A program made the position numbers and the translations under genes. From Metarhizium brunneum (taxonomy: Eukaryota > Ascomycota > Sordariomycetes > Hypocreales > Clavicipitaceae): a DNA stretch of 64,000 nt. The stretch covers positions 2,418,001 through 2,482,000 of the forward strand of contig NC_089424.1 of the NCBI RefSeq assembly GCF_013426205.1, in the 5' to 3' direction. This document shows, piece after piece, positions 14,001-23,813 of this stretch. Within the stretch, counting starts at the first letter, position 1; each line of letters starts with the position of its first letter. The notes beneath the pieces are model-generated. The model made no database searches. It was not told the origin of the DNA and worked only from the letters and a program-made list of their open reading frames with translations.

Positions 14001-17000
14001 TTGCCGCTGGGGATCCTCCACCCTCTGTGCGTTTACAGCCAGAAACTGTGGACAGTGTCCGTGTGCGCAGAGACTACTGGGAAAACCCATGATATGGACT
14101 CGAGTGGTAGTCGGACAGGTGACAGGGAGCTCTGGCCCGCGCCTACCCCGGGCAACAAGCTGTCCAGGTCGAAAAAAGATAGATCGTCGTCCAATCTGTC
14201 TCGATTTAATGTGAACTCCGGTGGTTTTCAAATGCGGCATGGTTTGAGGCAACTTGACGCCTGTAACTCAACAGGGCGCTTCGACTGAATCGGTGGCCAA
14301 CAGAAGCGCTGGGTAGCCTCGAATCTAATCAGGACAAAAAAGAACGAAACCACTCCCCCCACACACAGATTCTGTCGAGCCGTGTGCTCGAATTATTGTA
14401 CGTACTCCCGTACATCCATTTAATATTGTACAATACGAACTATTGGGTCCGCATTTAACAGTAATATAGCGCTTACCTTTGAGCGAATCTATAGGCGCCG
14501 TTCCGTCCAAGGTGGAAAGCCGATGGCTCGCGTGGCACATCTCCACAAGATGTTGAGCCATTTCGTTCCGGGCAAGAAGACGAAGTATCACTTTCATGGC
14601 CACCTGGTGTTTCTGTGGGCCATTTACGCCTTCGCACCAGTACGGAGCACAGGAGTGTCAGATCAGCCGCTGCAGACTTTGTAAGCTCGGGACGAAGCGA
14701 ACAAAAAGCAAGCGTTTGATCCTAACTTACTTCCCAAGTAGGAAAGCGGCACAAGAGGCTGCAATCGGATCTGGGGCATCGGCAAAGGAAAAAAAAGCAA
14801 ACCCAAGGAGAATGGCTTGCTACCAGGTATCCTCGTGAGAGTCTGGATGGAAGCGTCCTGAGACATGACAACAAGGCAAAAATACCAAGAGTCACTTCTA
14901 CTAGTCTGCAGGACAAGTGTGCGCCGACCCGGACTATTTTCATTCAACTCTAGGCTTTTCAGGCTAATTTCTGCTGACGCCAGGGTTCCGTTGTGTCTTT
15001 GCGCGATTCCTGGCCAGATCGCAATGTGGGGAAGTAGGCTGGTCATGGTGTTCCCATGCACGCCCTTGAAGACACGGATCTATCATCGCTAACAGAAGGT
15101 GAGCTTGCAGGGATCTACTTGCCATTTTAACGGGCCGTGATTGGAAAGGTTTTGTATTGACCTTTTGCAAAGACCATAGTGCTTACAATCTCGATTTCAC
15201 TGTGCCTGGGCAGCACCCTCTGTGTCGACAGCAAAGTGCAAACGCTTCACACCTGTTCTAGGAGCTGTGCGTCGTGATGAGATTGGCTAAGAAAAATTGT
15301 TTACTATCTGGTGCAGCCGATTAATGCATTGGTTCTTTTTTTTCCCAAAAGGGATTCGACAAAACCTCTTTGCGCAAATGTTGATGCGGGACTAGGCTAG
15401 CCCCAATGCTATGACAGAATCGTTCGGTTGAAACGCCGCGAAGCACGGCAGTGGCCAGCCGCGGCAACCGTGGCAGCCGCAGTAGCCGCATTGTCAATCT
15501 GCGAACTCATTGTCGTCTTCAGAGAGGTATGACGCTCATTGCAACGCGTTTGGAAGGTGTCAGTACCAGCCGTGAACTTTTGCGACTCAGCAATGCTGGC
15601 GTGAGATGAAGAAAATGTCTACCAAATATTGTGGAGCGCATAGAAATCACACACTGTCTCTGGCGGGCTCAGATTTATCGGCTCAGCGGCTTTATATGGT
15701 TGTGAGAGACGTGTTGTATGCGGTACACCCCGACGCAGATGCCCGGCAATTTGGCCAATGGACTTGTACAAGAAGAGGGTATTCATAACCATGCCCAGGA
15801 GCACAGAGGGGAAAATGGCGAACTATTTATTTGGCCATGCAGAAAAACCCTCGGTTTCACGCCCGGGGTTGCCTGAGACTTGATTATACCTATGCTGGCC
15901 CAAGGTATGTGCCCTCGGCTCACGAAGACTCACGAGCTCAAGATCTCAAGAGCTGTCTCCGCAGTAGGGCAACTCAAACAGACCCGTCAATGTTGATTGT
16001 GCCGTCCAGCTCAAGGGCCAGGGCCAGTGCTTGCGAAGCTGAAATTCTGTCAGAAACGACAAGATGTCGAGGTGGTGCCGTCCTTGCCATCATTCGATTG
16101 CGTGTCTGGTTCGTTTCCTCTTATCCAAGCGCAACAGTCGGTTGTCTTGGCACAATAGGTGGGGAGTGGCATCACATGCGAGGGAGTTTGGTCCTCTAAC
16201 CCATCACAGCAAGACATGTTGGCTGCATGCAAATGATATTGGATGCTACGGAATATGAACATGATAAATCACAGTGCTAGACGACGAACCAAAGGCCACA
16301 GATGCCGTGCCGGCAACAAAACCGGCGCTCTGTGCGGAGCACATCTGGTACTCGAGTACCTCGGCAAGGTTTGTACCTACCTAGTACCTACATACTTGGT
16401 AGGTACGGAGTGTGTAGGTATACACATATACATATACCAAGTCTGCTTGTCTCGGATTGTATTGGAGGGAACAGCAAACAAGAGGAGGAACCAACGCCTC
16501 CAGAATAGGGATATACCGGCCGAGTATTGATGCCCATGGCCCACAAAGAAAGGGACAATTATCTATCTGCAGCAAGAAGACACGAAATTTTGAGCATTTC
16601 CAGGCCACACCGGCATAAGTAGCAGTGGGCTTGTGTGTGTGCTTTCACCTTGCCGTGTTTCGCCAAGGGCTTCATCCCAAGTAAGAAATAGAATACATAC
16701 TCAACTTTACATGCGGCATCATGGAGCACATCGGGCTTGGGTGGCCAGTTCCACCACCGCCCGCGCGTCGTGTATTCTCCATCAACACCCCCTTCCTGAA
16801 TCGCGTTGGTGTGGTAGGCCCGCACAGGCCCTGCAGAAATGCATCTTCTTGGAAAAAGCTTGGCCTGACTCTACCCGAGAGTACTCCGATGCATGTACTG
16901 TATTGTATGTAGGCTCAGCTTGGTCTCGGGATTGAGAGGGAGACCACAAGGACCATGGCTAGTGACCCTACTGCCTAGCACCCATGTGCCGAGATGGACC

Positions 17001-17820
17001 GGCAAGATGCTGCATGCCGTATAATGCGAGCTGACTAGTGTCTTTCCATGCGACTTGATTGTCCGGAATGTGAGGGTTTGCAGTTAGCACCGTGTTCTCG
17101 TCATGGGAGACGGTGAGGCTTGAAGCACATCTATGTTGGGTACACATGCATGTTTAAATAGTGAGAGGTTAATGCTGAGAAACTTGATGGACGATGCGGC
17201 CAGCTAATCACCGAAACGAGATATCGCGAAGTAGTTTGTAAATGGCACAGAATGTTATGTAAATCTCTCCGTGCGACGAAGCAGTTAATAGTACCTGGTC
17301 GTAGCCCTAGATATGGGTTTGAGACCCTGCGCCTTGCAAGTTTGTGCACCTTTACCCCAGAAGGAACCCCGAATTGGGTCCACGGCTCCACCACTTGGTT
17401 TTGTAAAGGCAAAAGGACAATATCAATATAGCAATTAGACCCCAATACTAATACCAATTTCCGCCTTGATATACAATCCAGGAGCGCCGTCGACGACTGC
17501 CAAGCACCAACCCTAAATGGTGCTGCCGTTCAGTACGGAGTACGTGGACGCAATCCTGCCCAGCCACACGGCCCCTCCCGCGCCACAGAAACACCCCCAT
17601 CACAGCTAGTCATTGGCCAGCTTAGGCCCGGTGCGAAGTGACCCCACACCGGACGCGCATGGAGCTACTGACGCCTCAACACCACGAGGCTGAAGGGGCA
17701 GTCAAGACCAGCAATCCGCAAAAGAAAGAAACAGTCTGTCCTCAACCGCCATTGCGCGCCACGGCCACCACCACCTTGTCCCCTTTCTCTGTAATAATGC
17801 GTCTTTAACGCACCGGCGCA
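11084..17820. other. Gene-free stretch between the glycosyltransferase and GWT1 genes
   Basis: No gene can be supported in these 6.7 kb. Open frames are short and show no domain, and none can be linked by splicing into a recognisable protein. Visible structure is limited to a 9-bp inverted repeat at 16373-16406, a TACTCCGTA copy at 13509, a TACGGAGTA copy at 17534, and partial copies of that motif near 13943, 14641 and 16404. The first few hundred bases probably hold the 3' untranslated region of the glycosyltransferase gene. Confidence 0.6.
16373..16406. repeat. Small inverted repeat GTACCTACC / GGTAGGTAC
   Basis: A perfect 9-bp inverted repeat, GTACCTACC at 16373-16381 and GGTAGGTAC at 16398-16406, encloses 16 bases that contain a further GTACCTAC-like copy. 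The right arm runs into a TACGGAG motif. It could form a hairpin, but no gene is adjacent and no function is evident. Confidence 0.8.
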
Positions 17821-19381
17821 ATGTCCAAGCAGAGCTACAAACAGCAAAAGGAGGACTTTGTGTCCAACCTCTCGGGCGGTTCCGTGCCCGAGATAGCTGC
17901 CGTCACGGCCGTTGTACCCGTTCGTTCCCTCCGTGCTTTCTGAGCGTGTCCCAGGCTATAGCATCCATTTTTGCTGACAAGATGTACCATGAAAAACAAA
18001 ATAGGTTGCTATTCTGCTGTGGTCTGCCCTCCAAGCTCGCCAATCCTTCTTCAGGCCGTACACGCCGCTCTCCTATGCCGTCGACTTCCTCCTCTGCGTG
18101 GGCGCATTCCTCCTCGCGACGACGCTCTACGCCAGCACGCCCGTCCTCCTGATCCTCTTCCTCCTCGCGCCCGTGGCATCCGTGTACATGCTCCCCGCGC
18201 AGACGGCCCGCAAAAAGAAGCCGATTGTTCCGAGGGATGACAAGAACGCGGCGCGGCCGCTGGACGTGTTGCCGGCCAAGCCGTTCCTCACGTCGTACCG
18301 CGGCGCAATGATGGTGATGACGTGCGTGAGCATACTGGCCGTTGACTTTCGCCTGTTTCCGCGGCGTTTCGCCAAAGTAGAGACGTGGGGGACGAGCCTG
18401 ATGGACATGGGCGTGGGATCGTTTGTCTTCACCGCGGGCGTGGTCGCCGCGAGGCCCGTCTTGAAGGAGCGAGCCTCGGGGAAGAGCATGTCGCTGGTCA
18501 AGCGCCTCGTCTACTCGGCCAGGCACTCGGCCCCGCTGCTGGTGCTGGGCGTCATTCGCCTCCTCAGCGTCAAGGGGCTCGACTACGCCGAGCACGTCAC
18601 CGAGTACGGCGTCCACTGGAACTTCTTCTTCACCCTGGGCTTCCTGCCGCCCTTTGTGGCCGCCTTCCAGGCCGTCCTGCGATATGTGCCCTCGTACGCG
18701 GCGCTCGCGCTCCTCGTCGGCGGCGTGTACGAGGTGCTCCTCGAAAACACGGCGCTCAAGGCGTACATCCTCACCGCGCCGCGGACGGACCTGCTCTCCA
18801 TGAACCGCGAGGGCATATTCAGCTTCTTCGGCTACCTGGCTATTTTCCTGGCTGGCCAAGACCTGGGCATGTTCATCATCCCGCGCGCCATCAACCCGCG
18901 CAGCAAGGCCACGCCCGGAACGCAGCGCAACACGCTGCTCATGACCATTGCCGTCTGGGCTGCCATCTGGTCCGCGCTGTACTATCTCTGCACCGGCTAC
19001 TCGTTCGGCCTGGGCCTCGTCGTCTCCCGCCGGCTCGCGAACCTCCCCTACGTGTTGTGGGTGGCGTCCTTCAACACAATCCAGATCTTTGCGTGCTGCC
19101 TCATCGACACCGTTTTCTTCCCGGCGACTTACAATGCCACCGATGGCAGGACGGAAAGGGAGGCAAATGAATTTGCCACGAGCAGGGTGCTCAGAGCGTT
19201 TAACAGGAACGGCCTGGCGGTGTTCTTGGTGGCGAACCTGCTCACGGGGTTGGTGAATATGACGGTCAGGACGTTGGACGTCGGTCCGTCAGTGACAATG
19301 GCCGTGCTGTTGGGGTACATGGGTGCTGTGACGGGGTTTGCCGTCCTCTTGGATATGTACGATGTTTCTGTAAAGCTGTGA
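17821..19381 (+). CDS. GWT1: GPI-anchored wall transfer protein GWT1 (inositol acyltransferase)
   Basis: GWT1 acylates the inositol ring of glucosaminyl-phosphatidylinositol in the ER membrane, an early step of GPI-anchor synthesis needed to deliver mannoproteins to the cell wall. Two exons, 17821-17919 and 18005-19381, give 491 residues, the usual length of fungal GWT1. Exon 1 encodes the conserved head ([20 protein letters not shown]) and exon 2 resumes with [13 protein letters not shown]. The junction was chosen because it keeps the residue spacing of the family; it uses a weak donor, GTTCGT, with acceptor AATAG. The rest is strongly hydrophobic with about a dozen membrane segments and a conserved loop around [17 protein letters not shown]. 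Exon 2 is GC-rich, so long antisense and out-of-frame openings overlap it; these are shadows. An alternative donor eight bases earlier would shorten the protein by about two residues and fits less well. Confidence 0.95.
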
Positions 19382-21309
19382 TGGATGGGCGGTGGGTAAT
19401 TAATCAGTTGCGCTGGTCTCAGGGAAGAGGAGGGGAGAGCAAATTCCAAGGCACGGATCCTACGAATGACAATTGAGTTGCATTCTACCCTGAGACTTTA
19501 AAATATGGCCGAAATATATAAAAACAACGAGGCTAAATAGACTGTCATTCTGATGGCGGAAATCAGACACTAACTTGCATTGCGACAACGCAGAAACTGT
19601 ACGTATTGACGCCTTACACAGCTCCCAACAATCCTGACGATGCTTGGAAACCCATGACCTCGCGATTCTACAAGAATAGGGTTGATAGCACGAGTACTGC
19701 TCTACGACATGCAGTACTCGTGGTCGCCAACGGGCGATGCTCACTAAACTATTCATCTCGAGACATCGCGGTCCCAGCTTTACGGCTTCTCATCCGGAGC
19801 CGTCCTTGAGTACGCTTTCATCCCGACTCATATTTCAAGATATACGCTATCTGTGTATCGAGGAATGGCAGCACTGAACCCCGGAGACGAGTTGGATGGC
19901 CCTGAGCCTTCTGCTTCGCCAACCACTGCACCTCGTAGCCATCCGGTCTGCGAGACAGTACGACAATGTCCTATCAGTTTACTTAACGGACGGATGACAA
20001 GATACAGCTACAGTTATATGTGAGTTGGTGTTAAACATATATACATTGATATAGGATTCCATCACGGAATGGGGCTACTGACAGCAACAACTGAGCCTCT
20101 CATTACACAGATGACCACACAATACAAAACAGCCCAAGGCCATGGCTGCAAGTTTTCATTTGGCTCAGAAATGGAGGCAATGGTGCCCAATCTTGGAGAA
20201 CAGGGAACCCAAGGTTGGTGTGGGAGGATTACAGTCAGCTGCCGTATTTTCCATGACGGTCTTGGACGGAGGCCGCCGAAACCACCATAGGAAGCATGAT
20301 CAAAACATGCGGGCAATGGGAATATGTGTTCTCACTTACGGATTTGCTCCCTCACACTATCTGGGCCAGCCTGCTTCCACCAGCAAGAAACTGTCGCCGG
20401 CCCCAAGGAACCGCACACATCAGAGGGAGGCAGCCGACTCTGACCATCTAGAGTTGACAGAATATTTCGGAAACTTGCAGTCCCGAGACTTTAGACTGCC
20501 GGTGGCACTTTGCCCTGCTGCGCCATCACAACAATGATTGAGCGTTCTATTCGAGATCATCGCCGTGCCACCCGCACATTTGGCCCCAAGCATAATCCCA
20601 TCGAGGAAAAGGGGTTCAGCCGCATATGCCAGAGGGAACAGAGCCCTTCAAGCCATTCAGCCACTCATACTTGCTGCATCTTGCGCTTATTCGCCAAAGC
20701 TTACGACCTGGTCGATAATTCATCAATGACATCGAAATCATGGGCCCGTCAGCCACACAGCTTCGCCCTCGAACGCCTCCACCAAACTTCAACGCCGCCA
20801 TCCCCATTTGTCTATCAACAGCTTCCAAGATAGTTTGCTGTTGTACTCATTGAGCCATTCAGCCTTACCACGGCTTTCGAGAGTCTGCCAATGCTCCAAC
20901 CTCGCTGGCAGTCTATTGGTTACAGTCGAGACGCCAGTTCTCTGGAGGACGCCAAGAAGGGTAGGGAGTTGGAACGTTGAAACGAACTAACCAGGTACTG
21001 GAAACAGCCCTTCAAAGGCGTAGCAAGTGCCGTGACGAGAAGGCGGAGCTTATTTTCTCTCTATCCGTGACTCTATTTCTGGGCCACCGTGGAGGCGCGT
21101 GCTGCGAACTGTAATCCTGGACTGGGAATACATCAGGTCTGGACATGTAGATAATATCCTGATAATGACTATATAAAGCCGGTGTATTCATGGGCAAGAT
21201 TCCTTCTTTTCCTCCCCATCTCATCACTGTTTCATATATCACTGTCCTACACAGTTCAGCTTCCATACATCAACACAATCATCCAGCCATCTCAACCAGT
21301 CCATCAAAA
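19382..21309. other. Intergenic stretch between GWT1 and the But2-type gene
   Basis: I see no gene here. The first few hundred bases should hold the GWT1 3' untranslated region and the last 140 the leader of the But2-type gene, preceded by a TATA box at 21170-21177. Open frames in between are short and unrecognisable. Confidence 0.6.
21170..21177 (+). promoter_or_regulatory. TATA box of the secreted But2-type gene
   Basis: A perfect TATATAAA lies 133 bp upstream of the start codon at 21310. The intervening DNA becomes rich in C, T and A (CATC, CAAC, TTCC), like a fungal 5' leader. The spacing suits a strongly regulated secreted-protein promoter. Assignment is by sequence and position only. 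Confidence 0.65.
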
Positions 21310-21885
21310 ATGCTCACCAAGACGATCCTCGCCGTCACTGCCCTGGCCACAACTGCCTTCGCAGCTCCCCTTGAAGCCCGCTCCGAGCCTCCCTCTGGCT
21401 CCGTCTACATCGCCCCAACGGCATTATACGTCTACGATGTCTTCACCGGTGCCATCGGGCCCAAGACTACGAATGCCGTGGTAGAGAAGGGCAGGGCCGT
21501 CCACGAAAAGACCACCCTCATGACCTTTGAATACCCCATGGCGACGGCAAACAAGAAATGCGCCCTGTACTTCAAATATGACTCGGTATCCTGGAGCGGC
21601 ACTGACAAGCTCGCCATCTTCTCCAGCCTCAAACCTGCTCCGGGTGGCGCGACCAGCGACTGGGGTCCCGGGAACCAGCGCAATAACCAACTAGGTATCT
21701 GGAAGAGGCCATCGCCTTCGTCATCGCCTTCGTGGGCTGATTGGGAGGCGACCTATGGGGGGCTCTCGGTTCCCCAGGATTGCAAGCCCGGCAAGACCGA
21801 GGCCTTTGAAATCGTTGGCCAGGGCGATGAGACCTGGATTTCCTATGCCAATGCTATCGGCGGCGTGCGCATCGCCTACTGGTGA
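21310..21885 (+). CDS. Small secreted protein with But2-like C-terminal domain
   Basis: An intronless gene of 191 residues. The Met at 21310 is chosen because a clean signal peptide follows directly (MLTKTILAVTALATTAFAAP, cleavage likely near residue 18-19) and it sits in an AAA-ATG context; an in-frame upstream Met would bury the signal. The mature part is rich in aromatics and Gly/Ser, with two cysteines (C84, C158) that could pair. The C-terminal half (EAFEIVGQGDETWISYANAIGG...YW) resembles the But2 C-terminal domain found in many short fungal secreted or wall-associated proteins of unknown biochemical role. A Ser/Pro patch near residues 134-141 is a possible O-mannosylation site. The gene stands alone behind a TATA box. 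The secretion call is firm and the family call moderate. Confidence 0.78.
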   Translation: MLTKTILAVTALATTAFAAPLEARSEPPSGSVYIAPTALYVYDVFTGAIGPKTTNAVVEKGRAVHEKTTLMTFEYPMATANKKCALYFKYDSVSWSGTDKLAIFSSLKPAPGGATSDWGPGNQRNNQLGIWKRPSPSSSPSWADWEATYGGLSVPQDCKPGKTEAFEIVGQGDETWISYANAIGGVRIAYW

Positions 21886-22785
21886 TTGAGGGGCGGATGG
21901 AAGCAATTAGAGCATGATTTTGGGGTTCCTTTAGAGTTGTTTTTATTGGTCTTGTCTGTTTTGGAATATGGCGCCTTTGAGCTCGGTGGTTCGTATAGCA
22001 TCGTCGTTTGGCGACTAGAACCTGGCAACATCAAGTCTGGATATCTCGACACCATGTAGCGAGCGATGTAGAGTTGCACTTTGGGAAAGACTGCAACTGG
22101 GACACTGTATTATACGAAACGCTCCTTTAGATAGAACTCGTTAGAACTCTAGAACGGGAATACTACTACCAATAGGGATTTTGACGTCTTTCGAAATTAC
22201 GCCTCATGCAATGTAAAAATGAATACCGTGATTTTGTGTTTCTGCTGGTCCCGACTCCCGAGTATCCGCCACGTACTTGAGCAATTCCTGATCCTGGATA
22301 TGAGACCCGAGTAATGCTACCCTCATCAGTAATGAAGGTAAGTCAGGCATGACCATTACGGCTATGCTATTATAGGCACATGTCTCTCTCATGAGAGCGA
22401 CCCCCGAGGCTGTTAACCAAGGGGGGATTCTGGGATAAGCCCAGGGCATTAATGCGATACAAGCCTTACAAACACAAATAGAAGGGACTACTGGTGAATG
22501 ACCATAAGCATACTACAAGCAATACTATGTAAGAGCCCTCTAAAAGGGCCTGCGACCCTACATAACGCTGCTTGTTCGTGGCCTGGCTCGAAACCGCCGT
22601 GACGTCTTCGAACTCCCCGTCATGTCCACGTTTATATCGGCATTTGGCTAGCCCGGGCTGCATGTGGTGGATCTGGAGAGCAATCAGTTGCAGGAGCATT
22701 AAAAAGTAAAACTTAACTTATAATAATATTAATCATTAATTACGAGCTTCCTCTTATGAGGGGGAGAATAAAAATAAAAAATATT
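21886..22785. other. Intergenic stretch between the But2-type gene and the tRNA gene
   Basis: No gene seen. From about 22690 the sequence becomes clearly AT-rich and leads into the 3' flank of the minus-strand tRNA gene, with its T-run terminator. The start should hold the 3' untranslated region of the But2-type gene. Confidence 0.55.
22768..22785 (-). terminator. Pol III terminator after the tRNA gene
   Basis: Reading the minus strand, the base after the discriminator begins an A/T block with runs of six and five T, the usual RNA polymerase III stop signal. It supports the tRNA gene being functional. Confidence 0.7.
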
Positions 22786-22890
22786 TAGCCATGGCAGGAA
22801 TCGAACCTGCTACCTTCTGACTACGGGGTAAGGATACTATAAGGATACTGCGCTACGTAGTCAGACGCTCTACCATTGAGCTACACGGCC
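22786..22890 (-). tRNA. tRNA with 33-nt intron, probably tRNA-Arg(ACG)
   Basis: The minus strand folds as a cloverleaf: acceptor GGCCGTG/CATGGCT with discriminator A, D arm GCTC..GAGC, anticodon stem TCTGA/TCAGA, variable AGGTA, and T arm GCAGG-TTCGATT-CCTGC. A-box and B-box promoter sequences are intact. Counting from U33 (22859) gives anticodon ACG at 22858-22856. A 33-nt intron (22854-22822) sits at the canonical position after base 37, leaving 72 nt, and it holds a GGATACT repeat. One oddity is that base 37 would be U, where a purine is expected, and TCTGACTACG mirrors CGTAGTCAGA across the intron, so the exact splice points and hence the isotype deserve checking. Confidence 0.75.
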
Positions 22891-23813
22891 TGTATTGGCT
22901 TTTGCTAGCCTTTTTTGGAGGAAGGTAGTCAAAACTATCTTAAATACCAACTAAGACTTGCAAAGCACGTTGTACTATGCGGCCAGCTCGAACCAAAACT
23001 TGCCAACAACTGAACAACTCAGCAGGTATGACGAGCCGGAGTGCATGATTGGGGCAACCTTTGGTCTTTTCAAGGCCGAGACAACTTGTATTTCTCACTG
23101 ACAAACCCTACTTATATCTGTCCACCTCAGCCTCACGGATCTAGCACCTCACACCTGATGCTGAAGGCAGCTTACCGGAATAGCCATACTGACAATGGAG
23201 AACAATCTTGTCCTCGATCCCTTCCTCTCCAGCTAGAGGGCGAAATTGAGCTCAATCTTATATAAGCACCTCCAGTACACAAGCTGCCTAGAGTCGCCAC
23301 TGATACACCGTGGCAGATGAGAAACCTCGAGTACTTCATCCGCCACGGCCGATGATAGGGCATACGGACATAAGTCCAGGGAGCCAATTGCGCTTTGCGT
23401 CTGCTAAAAAGGGGGGTGCAGAGCTTCTGACTTGAGTGGTAACCCGGCGCTCAAAGCACCAGACTGTGTCCGCTTCTGATTTGGGATACTTAGGCAAGCA
23501 TACGTGTTTCACTTATCGTGTCAGGCGGGTAAAAAGATGGCAGCCAGATTTGGCTATTTACGACGTAATAATTCGATAGAGCTAGCGTAGTTGCATAGTG
23601 GGAGGAATAGCATAGTGAGTGCAACACCCTCCACAAGCTGGGCGAAAGTGAATCTATTGCATTAAGGTACTGATACATGGCGAATGCCCCGTCTCATACG
23701 CCTTTTTTGCCCCTTTATTAATTTTTCGTGGCCAAGATGCTTGCGTAAATAACCCAAAAGACAGTTCATAATAAATAAATGGGAATCGTAAATCACCCAG
23801 AAACGCCATTTCC
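22891..23813. other. Intergenic stretch between the tRNA gene and the DUF8035 gene
   Basis: No gene seen. The right part should contain the 3' untranslated region of the minus-strand DUF8035 gene. Confidence 0.55.

Noticed and set aside
13800..14288. A 162-codon opening on the + strand
   Set aside because: No domain or exon partners, and mixed polar composition without coding character.
17903..18859. A 318-codon opening antisense to GWT1, and a 261-codon opening at 18385-19170 in another frame
   Set aside because: Both are shadows of the GC-rich GWT1 exon; their Arg/Glu/His- or Pro/Arg-rich translations have no independent support.
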